Origin: Alistipes sp. An66
Lineage (GTDB): Bacteria; Bacteroidota; Bacteroidia; Bacteroidales; Rikenellaceae
Length of the DNA stretch: 52,242 nt
Direction of reading: 5' to 3'
Assembly (NCBI RefSeq): GCF_002161445.1
Contig: NZ_NFHT01000020.1
Coordinates: 1-52,242, forward strand
A model generated the notes under the pieces. It had not been told where the DNA came from and made no database searches. It was given only the letters and a program-made list of their open reading frames with translations. Every line of letters begins with the position of its first letter. Position 1 is the first letter of the stretch. The position numbers were made by a program, and so were the translations under genes. Positions 22,955 to 32,751 of this stretch are shown here, in pieces.

Positions 22955-25900
22955 TTACACGCTCGCTTACTTTCGCATTATTCACGTTCGTCTTTCTATC
23001 CGCTCCTCAATTGTGTCGCGCGCAAAACTCCTTGATATCTCTTGATCTGAAGGATGCTCCGCTCAAGCAAGGAATGGAAGAGATCGAGAAGCAGACGAAA
23101 TACCTCTTCGTCTATGATAAGGATTGCGATTTGACGACTAAAATCTCAGTAAAAGTCGTAAAACAACCGCTCGGCAAAACTTTGGACGAAATGTTCAAAG
23201 GCACCAAAGTCGTATACCGAATCGACGGAGGCAATATCGTGCTTATGCCCAAGACCCCCGGCACGGCCTCGAAACCTTCGAAATCCGAAGGCCAAAAAAG
23301 CGGACAAAGAGTTCTGAAAGGTAAGGTGGTCGACGGCTCCGGACAGCCCGTGATCGGAGCTACGGTCGTTATCAAGGGAACTACTGTCGGTGCAAGTACC
23401 GGTGTGGATGGCTCCTATGCGCTTTCCGTTCCGCAGTCTGTCGACAATCCGGTGCTTTCGGTCAGTTTTATAGGTTATGAATCGATGGAACAGCCGATCG
23501 GGAACCGTACCGAGGTCGATGTTACGCTGCACGATTCGTCAGTCGGGATGGAAGAGGTCGTGGTCATCGGTTACGGCACGATGAAGAAAAAGGATCTGAC
23601 AGGAGCCGTATCGTCGATTAAAATGACCGACGAGCCTGTCAACACCGTATCTTCCATTTCGCATGCTTTGGCCGGCAAGGCGGCCGGTTTGCAGGTCAAT
23701 CTGACCAGCGCACAACCCGGTGCCGCGACGACGATGCGCATTCGCGGTGCAGCCTCGGTTTCGGCGAGTAACGATCCTTTGATCATTATCGACGGATTTC
23801 CCGTAAATCCTCAAAACGACTACGAATCGGAGTCGATGAACGAGGGACAGATATTCGACAATATTCTCGGAACCTTGAATCCGAACGATATCGAATCCAT
23901 CGATGTGTTGAAAGATGCTTCGTCGACAGCCATCTATGGTTCTCGGGCGGCGAATGGCGTCATTCTCATAACCACCAAACGAGGTGCGACAGGAGCCCCC
24001 AAGGTCTCCTATTCAGGATCCGCATCGGTGCAGTTCTATGCAAAAAAATACGAAATGCTCAGCGCTTCTGATTTCATGCGTCAGACCAATCGCTATTATT
24101 ATGAAAAGTATCTGATGGATAACGGTATCGGTGTCTACGGAGGAAAAGAGTTGTCCGATGTCACAGTGAAATATACGCCTCGATACACCGATGCGGCGAT
24201 CCTTTTCCCGTATTGCGATACGGACTGGTTCGATGCAATCTCGCGCACGGGTTTCCAGACACAGCACAATATTTCAATGACCGGCGGTACGGACTGGACG
24301 AAATATTTCGTATCGTTCAATTATTTCCGTCAGAACGGTCTGGTGCGTAATAACGATATTTCCCGTTATACGGGACGAGTGAACTTGGAACAAAAAATTG
24401 CCAAGTGGGCGAAAGTCGGCGTCAACTTGACGCTTTCACGCAATGTCTCGCATGGCGACGACGCATCGCTCGAATCGGCGGCATCATTCAACCCGCTGAT
24501 TCCGGTGAAAGAGGCGAACGGGGAATGGGGAGTCAATCCTTCTGCATCGTATGAACACAACCCGGTCGCCTTGCTCGATATCATAAAAGACCAAACAAAA
24601 GACCGTTTGTTGACGACTGCGTTTTTGGAGATCAATCCCATTGCCGATTTAACGCTCAAAGCACAAGTCGGCATCGATCGCAAAAACCAGGAGAGCGGTC
24701 GTTATGTACCGGCTTCGCTGGGCCCTTCCTCTCCGGGAGAGGCCTCGTTGGCTAAAATCGACGAATCGGACTACCTGTTGGATTTGACAGCCAATTATGT
24801 GAAGACTTGGAATAGCAGACATACATTAAACGCTATGATCGGTTATTCGTTTCAGCAATTCAACCATGAGCGTCTGAACGGTATGAACAGTGATTTCATG
24901 ACAGACATCTTCGGTTACGACAATCTCGACCTGGGTGCCGCCGTGCGCCCTGCGGTTCATTCGTATCGTAGAAAAAGCGAAATGGCTTCGTTCTTCGGAC
25001 GGTTGAATTACAATTACGACGACCGTTATCTGCTGACTGCTACGTTGCGTGTAGACGGGTCGTCCGCTTTTGCCGCCAATCATCGATGGGGTTATTTCCC
25101 CTCTGCAGCCGCTGCATGGCGTTTCTCCGAAGAAAAATTCATGGAAGGAGCGAAAGGCGTACTCTCCAATGGCAAACTGCGCATAGGTTACGGTCAGACT
25201 GGCAACTCATCGACTATGGACGGAGCGGTTACGTACTATCGAAGCGGATCCGGTGTCGTAATCGGCAATAAACGTCATCCGGCCGTCACATTGTATCAAA
25301 TCGGAAATCCGAATCTGAAATGGGAGACCACTGCTGAATGGAATTTTGGTCTGGATCTTGGGTTCTTCAACAATCGACTGAATATTACGGCTGAATATTT
25401 CCGTCGTGTAATCTCTGACCTGCTGAATACCCGGTCGCTTCAGGTTTATAATGAAATCAAAACCATTGCCGACAATATCGGCAAAACGAAGAGTCAGGGT
25501 GTTGAATTGACCGTAAATGCCACCGTTATTGAGCATAAGAATTTTACGTGGAAATCCGACCTTACTTTCTCATTTTACCGGGATCGCTGGTTGGAGCGGG
25601 CCGACAATTGGCAACCGAACATTTATGAAGAGTACTATGCTCCGGTACGTCCGATTTACACCTATTTGTCGAATGGGCTGATTCAACCGGGAGACGATAT
25701 TTCGCATATGCCGGGGGCGATTCCCGGAGAGGTGAAACTTATCGATAGAGATTCTTATCTTTATGATAGCACCGGCGCTATTTTGGTCGACGAACACGGA
25801 CGTCCGCGGCATTCGGGGAAACCGGACGGAAAAATCGACGATGCAGACGGAGTCTTGCTGGGAAGTGCCGATCCGGACTACTTGATGGGCTTCAACAATA

Positions 25901-26349
25901 CGTTCCGCTGGAAAAATCTGGATCTGAATATTTATTTCTACGGACAGTTCGGCTTGTGGCACAGTGGCAGCTATAAATGGACATGGAACACTTCCGGTGG
26001 CCTTTCGACCGGACACAACAAACCGGTTACCCTGAAAGACACCTGGTCGCACGACAATCTCGATGCCAAGTATCCTACCATGATGATGAGTTCAGCAAGT
26101 TTCGGAAGTCTTGGCAGTGATTATTTCTATCGAAAGATTTGGTTTATCCGATGCCGCAATATTACGTTGGGTTATACCTTCCCGAAATCATGGACACGCG
26201 GATGGACCTCCAATATCCGGCTTTACGCCGAGATTCAGAATCCTTTCGTGCTGACCCCTTATGATGGCCTCGATCCCGAAACGGATAATACGCGGTATGC
26301 ATACCCGAACATCCGCAGTGTCAATTTCGGTCTCGACATTACTTTCTAA
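22930..26349 (+). CDS. susC: SusC-like TonB-dependent transporter with STN domain
   Basis: An 1139-residue outer-membrane transporter. In order: signal peptide ending RAQ, an STN domain (about 35-100, ISLDLKDAPLKQGMEEIEKQ), a carboxypeptidase-D-like regulatory domain (about 128-205, LKGKVVDGSGQPVIGATVVI), a TonB box region (EEVVVIGYGTMKKKDLTGAV near 212), the plug (LIIIDGFPVNP), and a beta-barrel to the terminal FGLDITF. The STN domain marks it as a signal transducer to the FecR protein. It imports the oligosaccharide together with the SusD-like lipoprotein encoded 19 bp downstream. The start overlaps an antisense promoter. Intact. Confidence 0.95.
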   Translation: MYKKSIQQITRSLTFALFTFVFLSAPQLCRAQNSLISLDLKDAPLKQGMEEIEKQTKYLFVYDKDCDLTTKISVKVVKQPLGKTLDEMFKGTKVVYRIDGGNIVLMPKTPGTASKPSKSEGQKSGQRVLKGKVVDGSGQPVIGATVVIKGTTVGASTGVDGSYALSVPQSVDNPVLSVSFIGYESMEQPIGNRTEVDVTLHDSSVGMEEVVVIGYGTMKKKDLTGAVSSIKMTDEPVNTVSSISHALAGKAAGLQVNLTSAQPGAATTMRIRGAASVSASNDPLIIIDGFPVNPQNDYESESMNEGQIFDNILGTLNPNDIESIDVLKDASSTAIYGSRAANGVILITTKRGATGAPKVSYSGSASVQFYAKKYEMLSASDFMRQTNRYYYEKYLMDNGIGVYGGKELSDVTVKYTPRYTDAAILFPYCDTDWFDAISRTGFQTQHNISMTGGTDWTKYFVSFNYFRQNGLVRNNDISRYTGRVNLEQKIAKWAKVGVNLTLSRNVSHGDDASLESAASFNPLIPVKEANGEWGVNPSASYEHNPVALLDIIKDQTKDRLLTTAFLEINPIADLTLKAQVGIDRKNQESGRYVPASLGPSSPGEASLAKIDESDYLLDLTANYVKTWNSRHTLNAMIGYSFQQFNHERLNGMNSDFMTDIFGYDNLDLGAAVRPAVHSYRRKSEMASFFGRLNYNYDDRYLLTATLRVDGSSAFAANHRWGYFPSAAAAWRFSEEKFMEGAKGVLSNGKLRIGYGQTGNSSTMDGAVTYYRSGSGVVIGNKRHPAVTLYQIGNPNLKWETTAEWNFGLDLGFFNNRLNITAEYFRRVISDLLNTRSLQVYNEIKTIADNIGKTKSQGVELTVNATVIEHKNFTWKSDLTFSFYRDRWLERADNWQPNIYEEYYAPVRPIYTYLSNGLIQPGDDISHMPGAIPGEVKLIDRDSYLYDSTGAILVDEHGRPRHSGKPDGKIDDADGVLLGSADPDYLMGFNNTFRWKNLDLNIYFYGQFGLWHSGSYKWTWNTSGGLSTGHNKPVTLKDTWSHDNLDAKYPTMMMSSASFGSLGSDYFYRKIWFIRCRNITLGYTFPKSWTRGWTSNIRLYAEIQNPFVLTPYDGLDPETDNTRYAYPNIRSVNFGLDITF

Positions 26350-26368
26350 TAAAGAAAAACAGAGAATC

Positions 26369-27892
26369 ATGAAAACAAAAATCCATCTCTATTTATTTCT
26401 GATCATCTTCGCGGTTTCGTGTACCGATCTTGAGTCGAAGCAGTCCTGGTTGTTTACCGACGATGATTTCCCGGCCAATGAACGGGATGCGGAAACGCTG
26501 GTTGCCGCCGCCGCTTACGGTGCGTTCAATGCTTATTGGGGATCGGGGTTCAGTGCAGGTGAAAACGGCTGGCACGTGATCAGCGATATGTGCACCGATG
26601 TCTTGTATTGCAATTGGGGCGACGATCGGTTCCTGCCGCTCAATGCGGTCAATTTCACGCCCAATGCGAATGCCTGCACACGCTTCTATCGGGAAAAGAT
26701 CGCGCAACTCGGCGTTGCGACGCTCACTTACGAGAAAATCGCTCACGTACCGATGCCGGAGGAAACCCGCACCCGAATGTATGCCGAACTGCATTGCGGA
26801 CAGGGGTGGCTGGCTTATCTGCTGTTCGACCTTTATGGCGGATTGCAGATTCCCGACCTCGAAACGCTGAAAAAACCGCTGGAAAATATCATCGTCCCGC
26901 GCAAAAGCCATGATGAAACGGTCGCTTATATCGAGGAAAATATCCGCTGGGCGCTCGACTCCGGGGCCCTGGCACTCAATTATACCGGTTCGGATCCCGA
27001 TTACGGCCGTTTTACGCAGGGGCTGTGCCATATGGTATTGCTGAAATTATACATGCATGAGAGACGTTGGGTGGAAGCCGAAGCGGAAGCCCGCGAACTG
27101 ATGGACCCCAAATACGGATACGATCTGATGGAGCATTACAAGGATATTTTCACGCTTGAAAACGAAGGCAATTGCGAAATCATCAAGGCGGTGACCTGTA
27201 ACCGCAATACGCCGGCCGCTACGCAGATGTGGCTGTCGCAGGTCCTGCCAGCCGTATATCCTACAAAGAACGCTTCCATCACCAAATGGGACGGTTATCG
27301 GGTTCCCTGGGAGTTTTACGATACGTTCGACCCGGCGATCGACGAAACGGGGCGCCGCAAGGACGAACGGCTGGAAGTGCTCGTCGGCGAGTTTACGGGT
27401 ACGGATGGCGTGCTTTATAACAAGGAGCATCCCGGTTCTCCTCTGGACAAGGGCGCTTTGCCGATCAAAATCGGTGAGGATCCTAATGATACTGGTGATG
27501 GCAGCAGCGTGGATTGGGTGGTTTACCGCTATGCCGATGTATTGCTGTCATTGAGTGAGATTCTGGTTCGTCAGAATAACGAGGTAAGTTCCGAATCTCT
27601 CGAATTGTTGAACCGCATACGCAGGCGTGCCGGAATCAAAGATATCAAGCCGACTGATTATACTTCCCCCGAGGAGTTCCTCGATTTGCTGCTGCTTGAA
27701 CGGGGTCATGAATTTTGGGCCGAAGGACATCGGCGCGCCGACCTGATCCGCTTCGGAAAGTTCGTCGAGTATGCGAAGAAATACAATAAGTCGACAACGG
27801 TGAAAGATTATATGGTGCTGATGCCCATCCCGCAGGATGTCATCACCGAAGGCCGCGGAAAAGTGCTTCAGAATCCCGGTTATAACGATTAA
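26369..27892 (+). CDS. susD: SusD-like glycan-binding lipoprotein
   Basis: Start set at ATG 26369 (MKTKIHLYLFLIIFAVSC), which gives a lipoprotein signal; an upstream in-frame start would lie inside susC. 507 residues with helical TPR-like segments (AYGAFNAYWGSGFSAGENGW ... LHCGQGWLAYLLFDLYGGLQ) and the RagB/SusD C-terminal form LLNRIRRRAGIKD, LLLERGHEFWAEGHRRADLI and PIPQDVI. It caps the SusC barrel and binds the glycan at the cell surface. Secure. Confidence 0.95.
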   Translation: MKTKIHLYLFLIIFAVSCTDLESKQSWLFTDDDFPANERDAETLVAAAAYGAFNAYWGSGFSAGENGWHVISDMCTDVLYCNWGDDRFLPLNAVNFTPNANACTRFYREKIAQLGVATLTYEKIAHVPMPEETRTRMYAELHCGQGWLAYLLFDLYGGLQIPDLETLKKPLENIIVPRKSHDETVAYIEENIRWALDSGALALNYTGSDPDYGRFTQGLCHMVLLKLYMHERRWVEAEAEARELMDPKYGYDLMEHYKDIFTLENEGNCEIIKAVTCNRNTPAATQMWLSQVLPAVYPTKNASITKWDGYRVPWEFYDTFDPAIDETGRRKDERLEVLVGEFTGTDGVLYNKEHPGSPLDKGALPIKIGEDPNDTGDGSSVDWVVYRYADVLLSLSEILVRQNNEVSSESLELLNRIRRRAGIKDIKPTDYTSPEEFLDLLLLERGHEFWAEGHRRADLIRFGKFVEYAKKYNKSTTVKDYMVLMPIPQDVITEGRGKVLQNPGYND

Positions 27893-27906
27893 AACGACAA
27901 ATTATC

Positions 27907-29712
27907 ATGAAATATAAATATTTGGGTTGGATCGCAGCAGTCGTGCTGTCTGCTCTTTTCATCGCTTGTGCGAAAGATGAAACAGCTATCCCTGATCCCG
28001 GTCCTGAACCGGATACGGAGCCGAGTTATGATCCGGATACTGAACGAGGCTGGTACGATGCGCCCTACATTCGTTATGAAGCCGAACCGGGCTTTTGTTC
28101 CAGCAACGGATCGTTTTTGGCTCCGTCCGACCGCATTCCCGATGTACAGAGCGAAGCTACGAATCAGACTGCTCTGTCACTCGCAGCCCCCGGCGACTGG
28201 GTGGAGTGGACCTGCCAAAAGGCAGCGGAAGGCATGGTGATTCGTTTCAGTATTCCCGATGCTCCCGAAGGCGGAGGCACGAAAGGAATTTTGGCGCTGT
28301 ATGTCGACGGAGAGAAGATTCGCGACATCGAATTAGACTCCTATCATGCCTGGCAGTATAAAAAGCCGGGAGCCGGCCCTTACCTGTGGTATTTCGACAA
28401 CACGCCGGCACCGGACAAATATGCCCGGATGCAATACGACGACAAGCGCGTGCTGCTCGAAGAGAAGATTCCTGCCGGGGCGACTTTCCGTCTGGTCAAG
28501 GAAGATGCCGGTGCCGGCCCGTATACGATCGACTTCGTGGAGCTGGAACCCGTACCCGCTCCGTTGAATTACCTCGATCTGATGGATGGTTCGACCGTCT
28601 GCTACCATCCGCAGACCGACGGCCCGTTAAATGTTTTCATCGAGTTGCATCAGGGCCATTCCATTTTCATCCCGGCCGGTCGGTATGAGTTCGACTGGGG
28701 AATCTTGCTGTCGAGCAACACGAAATTGATCGGTGCCGGGTCGTGGTATACGGAGCTTTATTTCCGGGCTGATCCGAACGACCCCGAGACCATAAACCGC
28801 CGAGGTCTTTTCCTCAGGGAAGATGTCGGGAATATTGCGATCAAGCACCTCTACATGGACACGGCTTTGGAACGCCGTTACCTGACTTATCATGGCAGCG
28901 GCGGTCTGAACGGCAATCCCCCGGGCAAGGTGATCGATGGAAAAGTAGGCGACGATTTCGTGATGGAAGATGTCTGGGCCGAGCATTTCGAAACGGGTCC
29001 GTGGATTACGGTGGGGAAAAATATGCGCATTTCCAAATGCCGATTCCGTAACTATTATGCCGACGGTTTGCATGTGTTCGGCGGGGAAAACGGTCTTGTC
29101 GAACGTTGCGATTTTCGCAATAACGGCGATGATAACCTTGCTTTGGAGAATTGGGCCGACAAGATGGAGTGCCGTCATATAACCATCGAATGCGGCTGGC
29201 GGGCCGGAGGCATCGCTTTCCTCGGCGAACAAGGCGGCGGCGGTTATTATGTGCATAACCTTTTGGTGAAGGACATGTTCGAAGTGGGTATTCGTATCTT
29301 CGGTACCAAGGATTCCCAACTTTGCAATACGACTTTCGAGCGGTGCGGCGCCCGCGGCGGCGAAGGCGGTATATATGGCGATATTGCCGGAAACGCAGTT
29401 GCGGCTGTGCATATTGAATCCATGAGCCGCGATGATGTCTGTCGTGTCAAGTTTTCGAATGTCGATGTCAAGGATTCCCGCTGGGACGCATTCAATCTGC
29501 AACGAGAGGAGAAATACTCGACCAAGTTCGACGGCGTCGTATTCGAGAATGTGCTGATCGACGGCTGGCAGGGGTACGGAGTGCATTTCGGCAGCTATAT
29601 AACAGGAGATATCGGATATCGGAACCTTGTTTTTCAGAACGGAGCGGGAGAAAGACAGAATGAAATCCCCGAGACGCTGAATTTTCATGAAATAAGTGCA
29701 GACGCAAAATGA
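27907..29712 (+). CDS. GH87-like right-handed beta-helix lipoprotein (alpha-1,3-glucanase-like)
   Basis: A 601-residue surface lipoprotein (lipobox FIAC then KDET, an acidic surface-export-like start). A carbohydrate-binding-like domain follows (IRYEAEPG, GDWVEWTCQKA, about residues 55-215), then a right-handed beta-helix. The core NYYADGLHVFGGENG ... RNNGDDNLALEN gives D386, D408 and D409. GH87 alpha-1,3-glucanases and mycodextranases use one Asp in an ADG motif and two in a GDD motif at nearly this spacing. It is probably the surface endo-enzyme of the PUL. The GH87 call is from motif memory; other beta-helix families (pectin lyase-like) remain possible. Overlaps the next gene by 4 bp. Confidence 0.7.
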   Translation: MKYKYLGWIAAVVLSALFIACAKDETAIPDPGPEPDTEPSYDPDTERGWYDAPYIRYEAEPGFCSSNGSFLAPSDRIPDVQSEATNQTALSLAAPGDWVEWTCQKAAEGMVIRFSIPDAPEGGGTKGILALYVDGEKIRDIELDSYHAWQYKKPGAGPYLWYFDNTPAPDKYARMQYDDKRVLLEEKIPAGATFRLVKEDAGAGPYTIDFVELEPVPAPLNYLDLMDGSTVCYHPQTDGPLNVFIELHQGHSIFIPAGRYEFDWGILLSSNTKLIGAGSWYTELYFRADPNDPETINRRGLFLREDVGNIAIKHLYMDTALERRYLTYHGSGGLNGNPPGKVIDGKVGDDFVMEDVWAEHFETGPWITVGKNMRISKCRFRNYYADGLHVFGGENGLVERCDFRNNGDDNLALENWADKMECRHITIECGWRAGGIAFLGEQGGGGYYVHNLLVKDMFEVGIRIFGTKDSQLCNTTFERCGARGGEGGIYGDIAGNAVAAVHIESMSRDDVCRVKFSNVDVKDSRWDAFNLQREEKYSTKFDGVVFENVLIDGWQGYGVHFGSYITGDIGYRNLVFQNGAGERQNEIPETLNFHEISADAK

Positions 29713-30764
29713 AAACCATACATACCATCATCAAAAATACGATCGTCTTCGTCGTCGCGGCGATAAGTGCTTTGACAAGTACCTCCTGCAAGGACAACGA
29801 GACCTCGGGCGGATATACCGATCCGACATTGAAAGTGACAATTACGCCTCTACGTGTGAAACTTCAAGAAATTTATGAGGATTGCGATGCGTTGGCGGTA
29901 CAGTGGCATTGGACGGATGGCTCGGAGTTCGAGCAGAATCCCGATGTGACGTTCACGCTCGAACTGGCCAAGGCCAGAACCGATTTCCGATCGCCGTATT
30001 ATTACATCCTGGGGGACAGCGAATTGGCAGGCATGCGCATGTTTACGGTGCGGGAATTGAACCGCATGCTCATCCGAAACGGACTGATCGATAACGGAGA
30101 TGCAGGCGATCTGGAAGCGCGCGTCGTCGCTACGACGGACAGCTATCGTGGATGCCGCTCCTTGCCGACTATGTTTTCCGTAGAGACTTACTATCTTGAT
30201 CCGAATGCATTACCGCCTTATGAGCGCATCTGGTTTGTGGGGGATTTTACGGGTTGGAATTTTCTTGAAATGACACGGAACGAAGACAATCCGTTCGAGT
30301 TTTGGATCGACGGCACATTCGACGATGCTTCGGCGCGAGACAAGACCTACGACTTCAAGTTCGGTGTCCACGAACCCGGTTCCGAAAGACAATGGTACGA
30401 TATGTACCATCCCCCCTATAAGGATGCGCCTGTCACGGAAACGAAGGTCGTGCAGATCGAGAGCGATGTGACAAATGATTTTAAATGGAAAGTGACGCCC
30501 GAACAATTAGGTAAGAAATATCATATCGTACTCAACATCACCAAAGGTGAGGAACGGATGACCTGTACGCTTCTCGGCGGCGACGAGCCTCCTGCTGGCG
30601 ATACGGATTATGGCTCCGACTCAGACCACGAAGGTTTCGAATCCGACGGATCGAATGATAACAACCCAACCGCTGGAGAGGGCACCCACGAGGGCTTTGA
30701 ATCCGAAGCATCGGGTAATCAGAGTGCCGATGGAAACCATGAGGGTTTCGCTCCTATCGGATAG
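29709..30764 (+). CDS. SusE-like surface lipoprotein with acidic HEGF-repeat tail
   Basis: A 351-residue lipoprotein (signal to SALTSTSC, then KDNE). A SusE-type N-terminal domain (VKLQEIYEDCDALAVQWHW near 55) is followed by a starch-binding-like domain opening YERIWFVGDFTGWNFLEM, as in SusE/SusF. The last 50 residues are disordered and acidic, with DHEGFESDG (H307), THEGFESEA (H327) and NHEGFAPIG (H344). Codons of the repeats differ at silent positions, so the motif looks selected. It probably holds glycan at the cell surface; the repeat tail is not a SusE feature I know. Confidence 0.82.
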   Translation: MKTIHTIIKNTIVFVVAAISALTSTSCKDNETSGGYTDPTLKVTITPLRVKLQEIYEDCDALAVQWHWTDGSEFEQNPDVTFTLELAKARTDFRSPYYYILGDSELAGMRMFTVRELNRMLIRNGLIDNGDAGDLEARVVATTDSYRGCRSLPTMFSVETYYLDPNALPPYERIWFVGDFTGWNFLEMTRNEDNPFEFWIDGTFDDASARDKTYDFKFGVHEPGSERQWYDMYHPPYKDAPVTETKVVQIESDVTNDFKWKVTPEQLGKKYHIVLNITKGEERMTCTLLGGDEPPAGDTDYGSDSDHEGFESDGSNDNNPTAGEGTHEGFESEASGNQSADGNHEGFAPIG

Positions 30765-30807
30765 CCACCTGAATAGATTATAAACTTCTGATTAAACTAT
30801 TGCAGAA

Positions 30808-32739
30808 ATGAAACGATTATTCATTCTCGCATATATTCTCGCTTCTGTTTGTCCGGTCGGAGCTGCGATTCATATGCCGCGTTTTTTCAGCGATAATATG
30901 GTCCTGCAACGCGAACAGCCTATTCGCATATGGGGAAAGGCTGCGCGGGGAGAGCGGGTCCGTGTGCAATTCAATGGCGCCGAGGCCGTCGCAAAGGCCG
31001 ATCGTGCGGGCCGCTGGGAAGCAGTGCTGCCGGCTATGGCCGCAGAGAGCGAACCTCGGACGATGATCGTAACGGGGCGCGATCATACGCTCCGTTTCGA
31101 GAATGTGCTCGTGGGCGATGTCTGGCTTTGCAGCGGACAGTCGAACATGGAATGGCGGCTCGATCTGACGGCCGGCTACGAAGAGGAGCTTGCCGTTTTG
31201 GCCAATCCGAACATCCGATTGCTTTCGGTGGGCGATAAGATCGCCTTCGAGGAGCAGGAAGATATCAATGACGGAACGTGGGTCGTGAGTTCGCCCGAAA
31301 CGTCCGGTTCATTCTCGGGCGTGGGTTACTATTTCGGCAAATTTATAGAGGCAGAAACCGGAGTCCCCGTAGGATTGATCGACAGCTCGTGGGGCGGTAC
31401 CGACATCGAGACCTGGACCAGCTGGTCGACGATGCAACAGTTCAGCCCTTTCAGCGACAGCGTCGGGAAATCTTTCGTGGATGCTTATGCGTCGGGGTCT
31501 TCGATTCTGCGGCATTACCTGCATGCGCTCGGCGACGACATCGGAGACCGGGAGCGGTGGTACGATCCGAAAGTTTGCCGCGGGCTCGAGGGCTGGAGCG
31601 CTTATGAAGTGCCGAAAGGTTGGTACGGCGAATTGGAAGCTGTCGACGGCATCGTATGGTTCCGGAGATACATCGAATTGCCTGCGTCTGCATCCGGCTC
31701 TCCGGCCGCCTTGCGGATTCCAGGGGTAGATGATTCGGACAGCACTTATGTAAACGGCGTGCTGGTCGGCAGCACGAACTTGTGGAATGAGGAGCGGAAT
31801 TATGAAATTCCGGCAGGAACTCTGCATCCGGGGAGGAATCTTTTGGTGATCCGTGTGAATGACTACTCCGGTTTGGGCGGAATTTACGGCGATCCGGATG
31901 CTTTCTGTCTCGAAATCGGGCAAACCCGTTATCCGCTGGCCGGCCAGTGGGAATATCGGCCCTCCACGACGATTCTCGCGAAATACAACAAGAGCCAGCC
32001 CAACAGTTTCGCATCTTTGCTGTACAACGGCATGATCGCGCCGCTGGTCGGTTATGGCATCAAGGGGGTGATTTGGTATCAGGGCGAAAACAATGTGTCG
32101 CAGGCCCAAAACTACCGGAAGTTGTTCCCCGCGATGATTCGCGACTGGCGTGGAAAGTGGGGCTATGACTTCCCTTTCTGCTGGGTGCAGCTGGCGAATT
32201 ATATGGGAGCGGAAGTGCTCCCCGGCGAAAGCGAATGGGCTGAATTGCGGGAGGCGCAGAATGCAACGCTCTCGCTGCCGGCGACAGGACAGGCCGTCAT
32301 CACCGATATCGGCGATCCGGGCGATATCCATCCGCGCAACAAACGCGATGTGGGGTACCGGCTGAGCCGTGCGGCACTGAACGTCGCTTACGGCCGCGAC
32401 GACGTGGCGGCAGGAGGTCCTGCGTATCGTTCGATGGAGCGCGACGGCAGCCGTTGCGTGCTGACGTTCGATACGACGGGGGCGCTGCGGCCCGCCGATG
32501 GCAATCGCTTTGGGTATCTTCGCGGATTTTCGATCGCCGGAGCTGACCGACGCTTCGTTTGGGCCCGGTCCTATGTGCTCGATGAAAATCGCATCGTCGT
32601 TTTCAGCGATGAAGTGGATAATCCGGAAGCCGTCCGGTACGGATGGGCCAATAATCCTTTCGATGATGATCTAACCGATGCCTCAGGGCTGCTGGCTTCG
32701 CCGTTTCGTACGGATGATTGGCCCGGAATCACTCAATAA
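30808..32739 (+). CDS. sialate O-acetylesterase-like SGNH esterase
   Basis: A 643-residue exported esterase (signal to PVGAA). The family pattern is clear: FSDNMVLQREQPIRIWG at the start, the catalytic CSGQSNMEW (S112), IDSSWGGTDIETWTS, VIWYQGENNV, and DIHPRNK (H508) for the His. A beta-sandwich is inserted in the middle (about residues 265-370, KGWYGELEAVDGIVWFRRYI). The family removes O-acetyl groups from sialic acid and other glycans, so the PUL substrate is probably O-acetylated. Sialic acid itself is not implied. Followed closely by the next gene. Confidence 0.9.
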   Translation: MKRLFILAYILASVCPVGAAIHMPRFFSDNMVLQREQPIRIWGKAARGERVRVQFNGAEAVAKADRAGRWEAVLPAMAAESEPRTMIVTGRDHTLRFENVLVGDVWLCSGQSNMEWRLDLTAGYEEELAVLANPNIRLLSVGDKIAFEEQEDINDGTWVVSSPETSGSFSGVGYYFGKFIEAETGVPVGLIDSSWGGTDIETWTSWSTMQQFSPFSDSVGKSFVDAYASGSSILRHYLHALGDDIGDRERWYDPKVCRGLEGWSAYEVPKGWYGELEAVDGIVWFRRYIELPASASGSPAALRIPGVDDSDSTYVNGVLVGSTNLWNEERNYEIPAGTLHPGRNLLVIRVNDYSGLGGIYGDPDAFCLEIGQTRYPLAGQWEYRPSTTILAKYNKSQPNSFASLLYNGMIAPLVGYGIKGVIWYQGENNVSQAQNYRKLFPAMIRDWRGKWGYDFPFCWVQLANYMGAEVLPGESEWAELREAQNATLSLPATGQAVITDIGDPGDIHPRNKRDVGYRLSRAALNVAYGRDDVAAGGPAYRSMERDGSRCVLTFDTTGALRPADGNRFGYLRGFSIAGADRRFVWARSYVLDENRIVVFSDEVDNPEAVRYGWANNPFDDDLTDASGLLASPFRTDDWPGITQ

Positions 32740-32751
32740 AGAACTACTCGG

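Noticed and set aside
27907..29712. Pectate lyase identity for the beta-helix protein
   Set aside because: The beta-helix alone would allow it, but the ADG and GDD aspartates with the EAE/VEWT-type N-terminal domain fit GH87 better.
30808..32739. Evidence that the PUL targets sialic acid
   Set aside because: The sialate O-acetylesterase family name is misleading; no sialidase, sialic acid lyase or transporter is present, and the family acts on other acetylated glycans.
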